In this document: piece by piece, positions 1 to 9,456 of the stretch
How the letters are laid out: every line of letters begins with the position of its first letter
How positions within the stretch are numbered: position 1 is the stretch's first letter
Assembly: GCF_000304355.2 (NCBI RefSeq)
Contig: NC_018227.2
Location: 930,001-994,000 of the forward strand
Origin: Methanoculleus bourgensis MS2
GTDB lineage: Archaea; Halobacteriota; Methanomicrobia; Methanomicrobiales; Methanoculleaceae
Length of the DNA stretch: 64,000 nucleotides
Reading direction: 5' to 3'
Notes under the pieces: model-generated
The model's input: the letters and a program-made list of their open reading frames with translations, nothing else
What the model was told of the DNA's origin: nothing
The model's database searches: none
Translations under genes and position numbers: made by a program

Positions 1-573
1 CCCCTTGGTGCTCGGTACGTCGTCGATCGAGGGGTCGACCGCCACGGCTGCCCGGAGCGCCCTGGCAAACGCCTTAAACGCCGCCTCACAGATGTGGTGG
101 TCGTTCCTGCCCGTGACCGTGATGTGAGCGGTGATCCCTGCCCTCGTGCAGAGACTGGCGAAGAAGTGCTCGATGAGGTCGCCCGGGATGCCCCCAGGGC
201 CCGCCGGCGAGAAGGCCCCCTCGAAGACGAGGTAGCCCCGCCCGCCCACATCGAGCGCCACCCGTGCGAGCGCCTCGTCCATCGGGACCGTGGCGTCGGC
301 GAACCGGGTGATCCCTCTCCCGTCGCCGACCGCCTCCGCAAGGGCCGCGCCGAGGACGATCCCGATATCCTCGATGGTGTGGTGGGTGTCCACCTCGAGG
401 TCCCCTGTCGCCCGGACGGTGAGGTCCATCCTGCCGTGCCGGGCAAACGATGTCAGCATGTGGTCGAAGAACGGTATCCCGGTCTTGATGGTCCCGGTCC
501 CGGTGCCGTCGAGGTCGAGGGAGAGGTTGATATCGGTCTCCCTCGTGGCACGGTGGATCTCACTCCTCCGCAT
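1..573 (-). CDS. hisB: Imidazoleglycerol-phosphate dehydratase HisB (3' end cut by window edge)
   Basis: Cytoplasmic histidine-synthesis enzyme that dehydrates imidazole glycerol phosphate to imidazole acetol phosphate. The ATG at 573 opens a frame that stays open to base 1 (191 codons, ending VPSTKG), so only the last one or few codons should be missing. Metal-binding motifs of the family are visible: FFDHML near residues 35-40, DTHHTIED at residues 62-69 and [11 protein letters not shown] near the end. It overlaps the end of hisA by 14 bp on the same strand, which points to translational coupling in a hisG-hisA-hisB order. This is the short stand-alone archaeal form with no HisN phosphatase domain. 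Confidence 0.95.
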   Translation of the reverse strand, partial: MRRSEIHRATRETDINLSLDLDGTGTGTIKTGIPFFDHMLTSFARHGRMDLTVRATGDLEVDTHHTIEDIGIVLGAALAEAVGDGRGITRFADATVPMDEALARVALDVGGRGYLVFEGAFSPAGPGGIPGDLIEHFFASLCTRAGITAHITVTGRNDHHICEAAFKAFARALRAAVAVDPSIDDVPSTKG

Positions 574-1279
574 GCGCCACCTCCAGGAGGTCCGAGAGCC
601 GGACTATCCCGGCATAGAGGGCCGAGCCCGGGACCGCGCCTGCCGCCCCGGCATCCCGGAGCGCCCTGACATCCTCTGCGCTCGATATACCGCCCGAGAC
701 CACGACCGGGACCTTCACCCGGAAAAGAAGTTCTTCCACCGGGGCAAGCGCGATCCCCTGCTGGAGCCCCTCCACGTCCACGTTCGTGTAGAGGAGCGAT
801 CCCGCGCCGAGGCTCTCGAACCGCTCCGCCCAGGCAAGATAACTCCCTGCCGGGCGCTCCCATCCCTCGATCATCACCTCGCCCCCCCGGGCATCGATCC
901 CGGCCATCACCCGCTCGCTCCCGAACTCGTCGGCAAGCGTCCGGATCGTCTCCGGTGCCCTGACCGCCAGAGTCGAGAGGATCACCCGGTCGACGCCGGT
1001 ATCGAGCCAGCCTGCGGCGTCCTCCACGCTCCTGATACCCCCGCCAAGTTCGACAAAAGCGTCCGTCTCGCGGATGAACCCGCGGATCAGGTCGGCGTTC
1101 TTCTGCGCCCGGCCAAACGCCCCGTCAAGGTTGACGATGTGGATACCGTCCGCACCCTCCTCGAGCCACCGGCGCGCCCAGGCGTCCGGGTCCCCGTAGA
1201 CCGTCGCCGCCTCAGGCCGGCCCTGCACCAGCTGCACGCACCGGCCGTCCAGAATATCGACTGCAGGATAGATCTCCAT
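560..1279 (-). CDS. hisA: ProFAR isomerase HisA
   Basis: 1-(5-phosphoribosyl)-5-[(5-phosphoribosylamino)methylideneamino]imidazole-4-carboxamide isomerase of histidine synthesis, 239 aa, a (beta/alpha)8 barrel. The N-terminal [15 protein letters not shown] carries the first catalytic Asp (D8), GIDARGGEV holds the likely second acidic residue, and GGIRSVEDA and [12 protein letters not shown] are the two phosphate-binding half-barrel motifs. The ATG at 1279 was chosen over an upstream ATG at 1303 because family members begin with MEIYPAVD and this start lies 4 bp after the hisG stop. It overlaps hisB at its 3' end. Confidence 0.95.
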   Translation of the reverse strand: MEIYPAVDILDGRCVQLVQGRPEAATVYGDPDAWARRWLEEGADGIHIVNLDGAFGRAQKNADLIRGFIRETDAFVELGGGIRSVEDAAGWLDTGVDRVILSTLAVRAPETIRTLADEFGSERVMAGIDARGGEVMIEGWERPAGSYLAWAERFESLGAGSLLYTNVDVEGLQQGIALAPVEELLFRVKVPVVVSGGISSAEDVRALRDAGAAGAVPGSALYAGIVRLSDLLEVAHAEE

Positions 1280-1283
1280 GTTC

Positions 1284-2177
1284 TCAGCGTATGATCCGTT
1301 CAATAGGCATAACTAATATGTCTTTTGCGCCGGCCCGCTTTAACTGGTTGATCAACTGGTAGACACGGTCCTCTTTCACGACAGCGTGAACAGCGACCAG
1401 GTTCTCGTCCGATGCCACGTCCATCACCGTCGGGCCGGAGAGGCCGGGGAGCACCTCTCTCACGTCCGCAAGAGCGTTCCGGTGGACGTTCATCATCAGG
1501 TAGCACTGCCCCTTCGCCCTGATGACGCTCTCAAGGGCAAGGGTAAGTTCATCGATCTTCTCCCTCTTGCCCTTGAGAGCGGCGGGGTTTGCCACCAGGA
1601 CCGTCGTGGAGGTGAGGACCTCCTCGATGACGCGGAGATGGTTCGTCCGCAGCGTCGTCCCCGAGGAGGAGAGGTCGACGATGGCGTCGGCGATCCCGAG
1701 GTGCGGCGTCACCTCGCATGCCCCGCCCACGGTCACGATCGTGACGCCGATCCCGCGCTCCGCAAAGAACGAGCGGGTGATCGACGGGAACTCGGTCGCC
1801 ACCTTCGCGCCGTCCAGGTCGGCGACGGTCCCGATCTCCGACTCCTCCGGCACGGCGACGACGAGCGTCGCGCTGCCTATCTGGAGGTCCAGGACCTGCT
1901 CGACCGCCGAGCCCCGTTCCATGACCATATCCCGCCCGGTGATACCGAGGTCGGCAACGCCGCTCGCCACGTACTCCGGGATATCGATCGGGCGGGCGAA
2001 GAGGATCTCCACGTTCGGGTCGCGGGTCCGGGTGATGAGCCTCCGCTCGCCGCCGTTGACGAGGTGGAGCCCGCTCTTCTCGATCAGTTCGTTGACGGGC
2101 TCGGCGATCCTGCCTTTATTCGGGATGGCGAGGCGGACGAGCCCGGACCCCTGCTGCCTGAATGATGGTCTGCTCAT
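1284..2177 (-). CDS. hisG: ATP phosphoribosyltransferase HisG, long form
   Basis: First and committed step of histidine synthesis: ATP plus PRPP gives phosphoribosyl-ATP. At 297 aa it is the long form. It has the two-lobed catalytic part (LAIPNKGRI near the N-terminus, [12 protein letters not shown], then [12 protein letters not shown], which binds PRPP) followed by a C-terminal ACT-like HisG_C domain (from about residue 220). That domain normally gives histidine feedback inhibition and removes the need for HisZ. The gene starts 24 bp after the MAT stop and ends 4 bp before hisA, so the four genes probably share a transcript. The first dozen residues before [10 protein letters not shown] look like an extension, but no later ATG, GTG or TTG start precedes the core. 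Confidence 0.95.
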   Translation of the reverse strand: MSRPSFRQQGSGLVRLAIPNKGRIAEPVNELIEKSGLHLVNGGERRLITRTRDPNVEILFARPIDIPEYVASGVADLGITGRDMVMERGSAVEQVLDLQIGSATLVVAVPEESEIGTVADLDGAKVATEFPSITRSFFAERGIGVTIVTVGGACEVTPHLGIADAIVDLSSSGTTLRTNHLRVIEEVLTSTTVLVANPAALKGKREKIDELTLALESVIRAKGQCYLMMNVHRNALADVREVLPGLSGPTVMDVASDENLVAVHAVVKEDRVYQLINQLKRAGAKDILVMPIERIIR

Positions 2178-2200
2178 GGATTACTCCGGAACCGGAGAGA

Positions 2201-3403
2201 TCAGAAGGTAGAGAGTTCTCCCTTGATGACCTTCTCGGTGATGGTGGTGGTCTTCTCCAGCCACCCATCGATGATCCCTTCAATATCGGGTTTGATGGAC
2301 TTGATGGTTGTGCCCGGTTTTGTGAGTACCTGGGCGCTTGCCACATGCGGCTGGTCGACCGGGTAGCCGATCTGGGAGAGGATACGGACGTACATCTCCT
2401 CGATGCCGTCGACCTCGGCAACACAGTCCTGTGCTATCCGGGTCGCGAGGAGGTTGTAGATCTTTCCGATGTGGTTGACCGGGTTCTTGCCGCTCGTCGC
2501 CTCCATGCTCATAGGGCGGTTCGGGGTGATCAGCCCGTTCGCGCGGTTGCCGCGGCCGACTGACCCGTCGTCGCCCATCTCGGCCGAGGTTCCCGAGACC
2601 GTCAGGAAGACGCTGGCGCTCTCGAGGTCGTCTGCGGTGTTGATGGCGACATTGACCTTCCTGTTCGTGAACTGCTTTGCGACAGCCGCGATCTGCTCAG
2701 TCAGGACGTTCTTCTGCTCGATGTACTCGGTGATGCTTGAGCAGTAGCGGTCCACAAACGCCATCGCGATGGTGAGGGTGATGGTGTCGCCGTCGCGCAG
2801 GCACATGATCTTGCAGTCCTGGCCGATGACAGGGTACCTGGGCCGGAGTTTCTCGTCGATGAATGCGGAGACGCCTCTCACGATGCTCTCCGCCTCGCTG
2901 AACGGCGCGTGTCCGACACCAAACGATGTGTCGTTCGCCCGCGGGGCCTTCCCCTCGCAGGACCGGAAGACATCCCGCAGGTCGGTCGATCCCATCCCCA
3001 TCCGGCAGTCGACGATGACGTCGCGGTCCATGTTGAGGGTGGGGAGAATCTTTTTGATGTAGCCCCGGGCCGCCTCGACGGCGATCGCATCCGCGGGGAT
3101 GTTCACGCCGTCAAAGACCTTGGTCGCCCTGCCTGATATGAGGAAGTAGATCGGTTTTGTGATTATGCCGCCGCCGAACTTCGGGATCGACTCCCCTGCC
3201 ACGACCTCACCCTGGTCGGTGTTGTGGTGCAGGACGGTGCCGCACTCCTCCATATATGACCTGCTGAGCGCCCGGCTGATCGATTCCGCAATGCCGTCCG
3301 CGAGGCTGTCCGGGTGCCCGAGGCACTTGCGCTCCACCAGTTCAATCCGCTGTCTCTCGATCGGGATCTGGTCAAGTCCTTCTACGCTGATGTTCCTGGT
3401 CAT
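2201..3403 (-). CDS. mat: Archaeal-type S-adenosylmethionine synthetase (MAT)
   Basis: Makes S-adenosylmethionine from methionine and ATP. The 400-aa protein belongs to the divergent archaeal MAT family (AdoMet_Synthase), not the bacterial MetK type. It starts [12 protein letters not shown], then [17 protein letters not shown], and has the glycine-rich [19 protein letters not shown] and [15 protein letters not shown] stretches. The ATG at 3403 was preferred to one at 3448 because family members begin at MxRNI. A TATA-like box lies about 25-30 bp upstream, so this may be the first gene of a MAT-hisGAB transcript. Confidence 0.96.
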   Translation of the reverse strand: MTRNISVEGLDQIPIERQRIELVERKCLGHPDSLADGIAESISRALSRSYMEECGTVLHHNTDQGEVVAGESIPKFGGGIITKPIYFLISGRATKVFDGVNIPADAIAVEAARGYIKKILPTLNMDRDVIVDCRMGMGSTDLRDVFRSCEGKAPRANDTSFGVGHAPFSEAESIVRGVSAFIDEKLRPRYPVIGQDCKIMCLRDGDTITLTIAMAFVDRYCSSITEYIEQKNVLTEQIAAVAKQFTNRKVNVAINTADDLESASVFLTVSGTSAEMGDDGSVGRGNRANGLITPNRPMSMEATSGKNPVNHIGKIYNLLATRIAQDCVAEVDGIEEMYVRILSQIGYPVDQPHVASAQVLTKPGTTIKSIKPDIEGIIDGWLEKTTTITEKVIKGELSTF

Positions 3404-3423
3404 CAAATCCACCGTAGTTCTAA

Positions 3424-3438
3424 AGTATGATAAAAGAA
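3424..3438 (-). promoter_or_regulatory. TATA-type promoter for MAT-his genes
   Basis: Read on the minus strand the stretch contains CTTTTATCATAC, a good archaeal box A, centred about 28 bp before the MAT ATG at 3403. The spacing would give a very short or absent leader. It lies between dacZ and MAT. Confidence 0.45.
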
Positions 3439-3463
3439 ATGATTGCAATTCATATAACGATTT

Positions 3464-4276
3464 CTAACCGTCACTCCTGATGCGGATGTCGGAACGGATG
3501 CCGATTTTGCAGATACCGTCCCTGAAGACCCGCACCATGCCTCCGCTCTCGGAGACGGTGATGCCGATGGCCGGGATCTCATACGTGATAGACGCGGTTG
3601 CGCGGTGCCTCCCCCCGAGCCCCCCGGGAAGCGAGATTCCCCGTCCGGTGACGTCCAGGTAGCGCCCCGCCGAGCGTATCTCGCCGCTCTTGTCGATGAC
3701 GAAGACACCGTCCAGCTGGGCGAACTCTTTCACGCTCTCCCAGTTGTTCTTGTTCTTGATGTCGCGGAGGGCGGCGGGCTGCCCCTGATAGGGGTTGAGG
3801 ATCGCCTGATGGGAGTGCCTGAAGATCTCTTCAGGGTCCCCGATGATGAACGCGGTGCCGATGGACCTCCCTTCCCTGCCCTCGACCGCGATCTCGAGAG
3901 CCAGCGTGAGGACCGCGTGGAGTACCTCGCGGGGAACGATATCCGAGAAGTCCTTGAGGTTGATGAAGTTCTTCCCCTCCTCGATGTCGTAGATGATGAT
4001 GGCGTAGGGGAAGACGCCGACGACGAGACCGCTCTCCAGGTTCCGCCGGAGGTAGATGTGGATTGCGGCATCCATCATATGCCGCTCGCTCACCTCCAGG
4101 ATGTCGTGCATGGTGAGGTCTTTTAAGACATCGAGCTGCAGTTCCTGCACCCTGATGATCGGGACATCGGGCGCGCCCGGGGGGACCGGGATCAGGTCGA
4201 CGAACGAGACGACCGCCCGGGCGCCGATCTTCGCCGCCACCTCACAGGCGGTGGCGAGCATCAGGTCGTCGTTCAT
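3464..4276 (-). CDS. dacZ: DacZ-type diadenylate cyclase (c-di-AMP synthase)
   Basis: 270 aa. The C-terminal half is a DisA_N (DAC) domain: LDGVFVIDKSGEIRSAGRYLD corresponds to the DGA/DGV motif and GGRHRATASITYEIPAIG to the RHR motif, which together bind ATP and make cyclic di-AMP. The N-terminal roughly 110 residues ([19 protein letters not shown]...) match the extra domain of archaeal DacZ enzymes and lack the DNA-binding part of bacterial DisA. Its ATG overlaps the sucD stop by 4 bp (ATGA), so it is the last gene of the fum-kor-suc run. The link between c-di-AMP synthesis and the 2-oxoglutarate operon is positional only. Confidence 0.9.
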   Translation of the reverse strand: MNDDLMLATACEVAAKIGARAVVSFVDLIPVPPGAPDVPIIRVQELQLDVLKDLTMHDILEVSERHMMDAAIHIYLRRNLESGLVVGVFPYAIIIYDIEEGKNFINLKDFSDIVPREVLHAVLTLALEIAVEGREGRSIGTAFIIGDPEEIFRHSHQAILNPYQGQPAALRDIKNKNNWESVKEFAQLDGVFVIDKSGEIRSAGRYLDVTGRGISLPGGLGGRHRATASITYEIPAIGITVSESGGMVRVFRDGICKIGIRSDIRIRSDG

Positions 4277-5139
4277 AGCACCCCGCGGATCAGCTCCGGT
4301 ATCTCTGAGGGCCGGGACGCGACCGGGATGTCGAGCGCAGAGAGCCGCCGCACCTTGGAGCGCGCGTCACCTTCGCCGCCCTCGATGATCGCACCCGCGT
4401 GGCCCATCCGCTTCTCGGGCGGGGCGCTCACGCCGGCGATGTAGGCGACGACCGGGAGATCGGTCGACCGGACCCCCTCTTCCTCGAGGTTTCCTCCCAC
4501 CTCGCCGATGACGACGACGGCCTTTGTCTGGGGGTCATCCTCGAACCGTGCGAGCACATCCACAAACGTCTGGCCGATCACCGGGTCGCCGCCGATCCCG
4601 ACGACCGTGCTCTGGCCGATGCCGGCACGGGTGAGTTCGTCGACCACCTCGTAGGTGAGGGTGCCGCTCCGGGAGACGACGCCGACGTGCCCCCGGGTGG
4701 CGAGGTGGGCCGGCATGATCCCGAGTTTGCACTCGCCCGGCGAGAGGAGCCCCGGGCAGTTCGGGCCGATGACCGTGCAGTCGTGGAGTTTTGCGTAGGC
4801 GACTGCCAACATGCTGTCGTGGACCGGGATATGCTCGGTGATGACGACCGCAAGGTCGATCCCGGCATGGGCCGCCTCCATAATTGCATCAGCGGCGGCC
4901 ACCGCCGGGACGAAGATGACGCTTGCGGTCGCGTCGTGCTCCCGAAGCGCCTCCCGCACCGTGTTGTAGACCGGGACGCCGTGGACTTCCTGCCCGCCCT
5001 TTCTGGGCGCAACACCGGCGACGACGCCTCGGCCGCCGACCTCCCGCGCGTAGTCGTTCATCAGTTCCGTGTGGAACCGACCCTGCCTGCCGGTGATGTT
5101 CTGCACGATCACCCCGAGGTTTTTGTCCCCGTAGATCAT
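4273..5139 (-). CDS. sucD: Succinyl-CoA synthetase alpha subunit (ADP/GDP-forming)
   Basis: 288 aa alpha subunit. It binds CoA through an N-terminal Rossmann domain ([18 protein letters not shown]) and carries the active-site histidine that is phosphorylated, in [14 protein letters not shown] near the C-terminus. [10 protein letters not shown] is another family signature. The start at 5139 (MIYGDKNLG) fits the family length and overlaps the sucC stop by 4 bp; the longer upstream reading is just sucC in another frame. In methanogens the enzyme runs toward succinyl-CoA, feeding the adjacent 2-oxoglutarate:ferredoxin oxidoreductase. Confidence 0.95.
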   Translation of the reverse strand: MIYGDKNLGVIVQNITGRQGRFHTELMNDYAREVGGRGVVAGVAPRKGGQEVHGVPVYNTVREALREHDATASVIFVPAVAAADAIMEAAHAGIDLAVVITEHIPVHDSMLAVAYAKLHDCTVIGPNCPGLLSPGECKLGIMPAHLATRGHVGVVSRSGTLTYEVVDELTRAGIGQSTVVGIGGDPVIGQTFVDVLARFEDDPQTKAVVVIGEVGGNLEEEGVRSTDLPVVAYIAGVSAPPEKRMGHAGAIIEGGEGDARSKVRRLSALDIPVASRPSEIPELIRGVL

Positions 5140-6221
5140 GCTGCAACCTCCATCGCCGCCCGGACAGCCGCATCCATGCTCTCGAGCATCCGGTAGCCGT
5201 GCTCGGCGAGCAGTTGCCGTCCTTCCTCCTCGTTCGTCCCGGCCATCCGGACAATGACCGTCGGTGCGACGCCGGCGGCGATGATTCCCTTCGCCACCTC
5301 GTCGCACCGGGTGATGCCCCCGAGGAGGTTGACCACGATCACGTTCACCCCGGGCATGCTCGCGACGAGCCTGACTGCGTGCATCACGCGCTCCTGGTCG
5401 GCGCCGCCGCCGACATCGAGGAAGTTTGCTGCCTGTCCCCGATAGTACTCGATGAGGTCGAGCGTCGACATCGTGAGCCCGGCGCCGTTTCCTATGACAC
5501 CGATGCTTCCGTCCAGTTCCACGTAGGAGAAGCCGTGCTTCTCGGCCTCACGCTCGCGTTCCGAGAGGTCGCGGTTGACCGCTATCCCCTGCCGGGCGAG
5601 GGCGTTGTCGTCGATGATGAGTTTTGCGTCGGCCGCGTAGACTCCCTGCGGCGTCGTCACGAGCGGGTTGATCTCCGCAAGCATAGCGTCCTTCTCCTGG
5701 AACGCGTGGTAGAGACTGTTTATTGTGGGTGCAAGTTCTTTTGGGGCTCCGCCGAGGAGTTCCCGCATGAGAAACGGCGGGATGTCCCGGAGAAGCGGCG
5801 ACACGACGACCCTGCGGACGGCTGACTCGTCGGCCATCGCCGCGTTCTCGATCTCCACCCCGCCTGCGTCGGCGAAGAGGACCACCGGCTGTCTGCTCGA
5901 CCGGTCGACGGCGATGCTGACGTAGTACTCGTGCTCGATTGCGAGCCTCTCCTCGACGAGGATGCTCCTGACCGGGACACCCTTGATCTCCCGGGAGAAG
6001 AGTTCCCGGGCGGTCTCGACCGCCGTCGCGTCCTCTGCCATCAGGACGCCGCCTGCCTTCCCCCGTCCGCCGACGTCCACCTGCGCCTTCAGCACCACGG
6101 CATCGCCGATCCTGGGCAGGTGTGCCGTGACCTCTTCCGGTGCCCGTATCAGAACCCCTTTCGGGACCGGAATGCCGTACTTCGAAAAGATCTCTTTTGC
6201 CTCGTATTCCAGTAGTTTCAT
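5136..6221 (-). CDS. sucC: Succinyl-CoA synthetase beta subunit
   Basis: 361 aa ATP-grasp subunit partnering SucD. It opens MKLLEYEAKEIFSKYGIPVP, the classic SucC start. It contains VLKAQVDVGGRGKAGGV for nucleotide binding, LAEINPLVTTPQGVYAADAK for metal binding and NFLDVGGGADQERV with VNLLGGITRCDEVAKGI in the C-terminal ligase domain. Both ends overlap neighbours by 4 bp (korC upstream, sucD downstream). It is slightly shorter than the usual 380-390 aa, but all motifs are present. Confidence 0.95.
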   Translation of the reverse strand: MKLLEYEAKEIFSKYGIPVPKGVLIRAPEEVTAHLPRIGDAVVLKAQVDVGGRGKAGGVLMAEDATAVETARELFSREIKGVPVRSILVEERLAIEHEYYVSIAVDRSSRQPVVLFADAGGVEIENAAMADESAVRRVVVSPLLRDIPPFLMRELLGGAPKELAPTINSLYHAFQEKDAMLAEINPLVTTPQGVYAADAKLIIDDNALARQGIAVNRDLSEREREAEKHGFSYVELDGSIGVIGNGAGLTMSTLDLIEYYRGQAANFLDVGGGADQERVMHAVRLVASMPGVNVIVVNLLGGITRCDEVAKGIIAAGVAPTVIVRMAGTNEEEGRQLLAEHGYRMLESMDAAVRAAMEVAA

Positions 6222-6748
6222 GCTCGCTCTCCGAGTTCAAATCCGCGTCTCAGTGCTTTTGAGTTCAGGCTCTCGGTGCCCTTCGGGACGCTGTCGAGCA
6301 CCGCGCGCTCGATCGCCTCTCTGCTCACGACCCCGGTTGTGGCCACGAGAGCGCCCATCATGACGATGTTTGCCACGATCTCCCGGCCGAGGTTCTCTTT
6401 TGCCTCCGCCGTCGCCGGGATCTCGTAGTAGCGGCAGCCCGGCCGGGATCGGACGAGGTCCGAATCAAGGACCATGACCGCGTCCTCCCGCACCTGAACC
6501 CCATACTTCTCAAACCCCTGCTGGGACATGATGACGTAGATGTCGGGGTCTGTCACCTCAGGGTAGAGGATCGGCGCATCGTCGATGACCACCTGCCCCA
6601 TCGAGGCCCCTCCCCGGGCCTCCGGGCCGTAAACCTGGGTCTGGACGGCGTATTTGTCGTCGTAGAGCGCCGCCGCCCGCCCGAGGATAACCGCGGAGAG
6701 GATGATCCCCTGCCCGCCGTAGCCTGAGAACCTGACTTCGTGTCTCAT
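6218..6748 (-). CDS. korC: 2-oxoglutarate:ferredoxin oxidoreductase gamma subunit
   Basis: 176 aa gamma subunit of the four-subunit KorABCD enzyme that makes 2-oxoglutarate from succinyl-CoA, CO2 and reduced ferredoxin. The N-terminal VRFSGYGGQGIILSA is the family signature and YGPEARGGASMGQVV follows. It overlaps korB and sucC by 4 bp each. The order korD-korA-korB-korC matches methanogen kor operons. Confidence 0.94.
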   Translation of the reverse strand: MRHEVRFSGYGGQGIILSAVILGRAAALYDDKYAVQTQVYGPEARGGASMGQVVIDDAPILYPEVTDPDIYVIMSQQGFEKYGVQVREDAVMVLDSDLVRSRPGCRYYEIPATAEAKENLGREIVANIVMMGALVATTGVVSREAIERAVLDSVPKGTESLNSKALRRGFELGERA

Positions 6749-7533
6749 TGCTTCACCCCCATCGCAGGCCTCTTCCGCCTGACCAGTTCCCCGACGCTGA
6801 AGGTGCCCTCCGGAATCTCTGCTCCTTCCCTCACCAGGCGATCGTACTTCGAGACAAGCATCGCGTGGCTCCGGAGATACTCGATCATGTCAGGAACCCG
6901 CCTAAGTTTGTTGTGGCGGCCGAAGTTTGTCGGGCACTGGGTCCGCACCTCGATGAACGCAAGCCCCGGTGTCTGCATCCCGGTGGTGATGGCCTTCGTG
7001 AGTTCCTTGACGTGGTAGGAGGTCCAGCGGGCGACGTAGTTTGCGCCAGCCGCCACGGCGAGTTCCGCGAGGTCGAAGGCTGGTTCGCTCGACCCGTAGG
7101 GCGTCGTCGTCGAGAACGCCCCCTCCGGGGTGGTCGGGCTCCCCTGCCCGCCGGTCATGCCGTAGATCTGGTTGTTCATGCAGACCACGGTCATGTCCAC
7201 GTTCCGGCGGCAGGCGTGGATGAAGTGGTTCCCGCCGATGGCGGCAAGGTCGCCGTCGCCGGTGAAGACGACGACGTTTAGGTCAGGCCGTGCCATCTTC
7301 ACCCCGGTGGCGAACGCGAGCGCCCTCCCGTGGGTGGTGTGGAGCGAGTCTGCGAGGATGTAGCCCGGGGCGCGGGACGAGCACCCGATCCCTGATATGA
7401 AGGCCGTCCCATCGCGCTCCCATCCCATCTCCTCCACCGCCGCGAGGGTGCAGTTGAGGACCGTCCCGTTGCCGCACCCGGTGCAGTAGATGTGCGGGAG
7501 CCGGTCTTCCCTGAACCAGTCGGGCGCGATCAT
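6745..7533 (-). CDS. korB: 2-oxoglutarate:ferredoxin oxidoreductase beta subunit (TPP-binding)
   Basis: 262 aa beta subunit. The thiamine-diphosphate site is visible as FTGDGDLAAIGGNHFIHA followed by CMNNQIYGMTGGQ. The N-terminal YCTGCGNGTVLNC and later CSSRAPGY give the conserved cysteines that ligand an iron-sulfur cluster in this family. It overlaps korA and korC by 4 bp. Confidence 0.95.
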   Translation of the reverse strand: MIAPDWFREDRLPHIYCTGCGNGTVLNCTLAAVEEMGWERDGTAFISGIGCSSRAPGYILADSLHTTHGRALAFATGVKMARPDLNVVVFTGDGDLAAIGGNHFIHACRRNVDMTVVCMNNQIYGMTGGQGSPTTPEGAFSTTTPYGSSEPAFDLAELAVAAGANYVARWTSYHVKELTKAITTGMQTPGLAFIEVRTQCPTNFGRHNKLRRVPDMIEYLRSHAMLVSKYDRLVREGAEIPEGTFSVGELVRRKRPAMGVKQ

Positions 7534-8630
7534 CGGTGTGCCTCCAGGACCCGCACAAGTTCGGCGGGGGTGTGGAGTTCTCCCCCGATCTTCGGGATCG
7601 ATATGACCGACTGGTCGACGTGGCGCTGGACCTCGCGGACCATCTGACCCATGTTCAGTTCCGGCATCAGGAAGACTTTCGCGTCGGGAAACTCCTGGAG
7701 CGCAAACTCTGGGAACGGCCAGACGACCCTGAACCTGAGGTGGCCGACAGACTCGTCGGGGTGGTCGCGCATCACCTGCTCGACCGTCCGCGACGGCGGG
7801 CCGTAGGTGACAAAGACCGTCTCGGCGTCGGGGTTTGTGACCTCGTAGTCGGCGATATCGCGCCGCGCCGACTCGACCTTGGAGACCAGCCTGCGCACAA
7901 GCCGGTCGTGCGTCTCCGGGTCGGTTGTGTCAGGGTAGCCCCGCTCGTCGTGGGTGAGCCCGGTCACGTGGACCGACCGGCCTGAGCCGAAGGGCGCAAA
8001 ACCCGGGACGCCATCGTCGCCGGCCTCGTAAGGCAGCGAGCCTTCCGCAAGCGGGGCCGGGGGAGTGATATCGACCGAGTCCGGGATGGTCACCCGTTCC
8101 CGCATGTGGCCCACGACCTCGTCAGACATCAGGAAGGTTGGGACCCTGAACCGGTCGGCGAGGTCAAACGCCTTCACTGTCAGGTCAAACATCTCCTGGA
8201 CGGAGTTCGGGGTGAGCGCGATGGTGCTGTAGTCGCCGTGCGACCCGAACCGGCACTGGAGCATGTCGCCCTGCGCCGCCCGCGTCGGCTGACCCGTGCT
8301 CGGGCCGCCCCGCTGGACGTTGACGATGACGCACGGCGTCTCGGTCATGGCCGCGTAGCCGATGTTCTCCATCATCAGCGAGAACCCCGGACCGCTCGTG
8401 GCGGTCATGGCCCTTGTTCCGGTCCAGGCGGCGCCGATCACCGCGGCGATGCTCGCGAGTTCGTCCTCCATGGATATGAAGACCCCGCCGACCTTCGGGA
8501 GCCTCCGGGCCATGGTCTCTGCGATCTCGGTCGACGGCGTGATCGGGTAGCCGCCGAAGAACCGGCACCCGGCGGCGAGCGCGCCCTCCGCACAGGCTGC
8601 ATTGCCCTGCATGAACTCAACCCTGCTCAA
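7530..8630 (-). CDS. korA: 2-oxoglutarate:ferredoxin oxidoreductase alpha subunit
   Basis: 366 aa alpha subunit with the pyrimidine-binding domain of TPP enzymes (GNAACAEGALAAGCRFFGGY, YPITPSTEIAE) and the transketolase C-like domain toward the end. SMEDELASIAAVIGAAWTG is a strong signature of the KorA/VorB group. It starts at 8630, overlapping the ferredoxin subunit korD by 4 bp, and ends overlapping korB. Substrate assignment to 2-oxoglutarate rather than 2-oxoisovalerate rests mainly on the neighbouring sucCD and fumAB genes. Confidence 0.93.
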   Translation of the reverse strand: MSRVEFMQGNAACAEGALAAGCRFFGGYPITPSTEIAETMARRLPKVGGVFISMEDELASIAAVIGAAWTGTRAMTATSGPGFSLMMENIGYAAMTETPCVIVNVQRGGPSTGQPTRAAQGDMLQCRFGSHGDYSTIALTPNSVQEMFDLTVKAFDLADRFRVPTFLMSDEVVGHMRERVTIPDSVDITPPAPLAEGSLPYEAGDDGVPGFAPFGSGRSVHVTGLTHDERGYPDTTDPETHDRLVRRLVSKVESARRDIADYEVTNPDAETVFVTYGPPSRTVEQVMRDHPDESVGHLRFRVVWPFPEFALQEFPDAKVFLMPELNMGQMVREVQRHVDQSVISIPKIGGELHTPAELVRVLEAHR

Positions 8631-8899
8631 AACTCCACCTCCACTTTGTGTGGCTCAAACGGTTCCTCCTCGACCCAGGTGATCGCCTGGTCGGGGCATA
8701 TCATGTGGCAGACCCCGCAGAGCATCCGCCCGTAGAGGGGCTGCAGCCTGCAGTTTGTGCACCGTTCGGGACGGTCGAGGACCGGGGAGACGACCCCCCG
8801 ACTGTTGAGCTCCGTCCCTTCCTGAAATATCCTGTACGGGCAGACCAGCACGCAGAGGTTGCACCCCTTGCAGCGGCTTTCATCGATGACGAGTTTCAT
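8627..8899 (-). CDS. korD: 2-oxoglutarate:ferredoxin oxidoreductase delta subunit (2[4Fe-4S] ferredoxin)
   Basis: 90 aa ferredoxin subunit that passes electrons to KorAB. The first cluster motif is CKGCNLCVLVCPY; the second, CTNCRLQPLYGRMLCGVCHMICP, has an insertion between cysteines, as in other KorD/VorD proteins. It starts 14 bp after fumB and overlaps korA by 4 bp, so it is the first kor gene of the operon. Confidence 0.93.
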   Translation of the reverse strand: MKLVIDESRCKGCNLCVLVCPYRIFQEGTELNSRGVVSPVLDRPERCTNCRLQPLYGRMLCGVCHMICPDQAITWVEEEPFEPHKVEVEF

Positions 8900-8913
8900 G
8901 AAACGCTATCCTA

Positions 8914-9456
8914 CTAGATATTGAATCGCTGATGAAATTGTGTTTTCGCTTTCTCGCGTACCGCGCGGAAGAGATCGCCGCCGTGGGCGTCGATCCCGAC
9001 CGTCAGCGGCAGGTGATCGGCTTCGATGACCCAGACCGCCTCAGCCATGCCGAGGTCTTCAAAATAGACGCCGCAAAGCCTCATGCGTGCGGCGGCGAGG
9101 GCGGCGCACCCCCCCGTGAGCGCGAGGTAGACAGCGCGCCCCCGGAGCTGCTCGACCACCTCCGGCCCCATGCCGCCTTTGCCGATGAGGGCGCGGACGC
9201 CCGCATCGATGAGGAATCCCGTGAGCGCGTTCATCCGCGCGGACGTGGTGGGTCCGGCGACGACGAGCCGCCCCTCCTGCACCACAGGGCCGCAGTGGTA
9301 GACCACGGCGCCCTCGGGAGCGAAGGGGATGCCTTCCTCCATCATCCGGAGGTGTGCCTCGTCCCGGGCGGTGTAGATCGTCCCGGAGAGGGTCACCCGG
9401 TCGCCCGCCCTGAGGTCGAGGACCTCGTCGCCGAGCGGTGTTGTGAGGTTGATCAT
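8914..9456 (-). CDS. fumB: Fumarate hydratase class I, beta subunit
   Basis: 180 aa C-terminal-type subunit of two-part class I fumarase, interconverting malate and fumarate. It reads MINLTTPLGDEVLDLRAGD from the ATG at 9456, which overlaps the fumA stop by 4 bp, and contains AVVYHCGPVV, AGPTTSARMNAL and ALIGKGGMG, the expected Fumerase_C motifs. A longer frame to 9495 lies inside fumA and was not used. Gene name style varies: these subunits are annotated fumA and fumB in methanogens, not the E. coli paralogues. Confidence 0.92.
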   Translation of the reverse strand: MINLTTPLGDEVLDLRAGDRVTLSGTIYTARDEAHLRMMEEGIPFAPEGAVVYHCGPVVQEGRLVVAGPTTSARMNALTGFLIDAGVRALIGKGGMGPEVVEQLRGRAVYLALTGGCAALAAARMRLCGVYFEDLGMAEAVWVIEADHLPLTVGIDAHGGDLFRAVREKAKTQFHQRFNI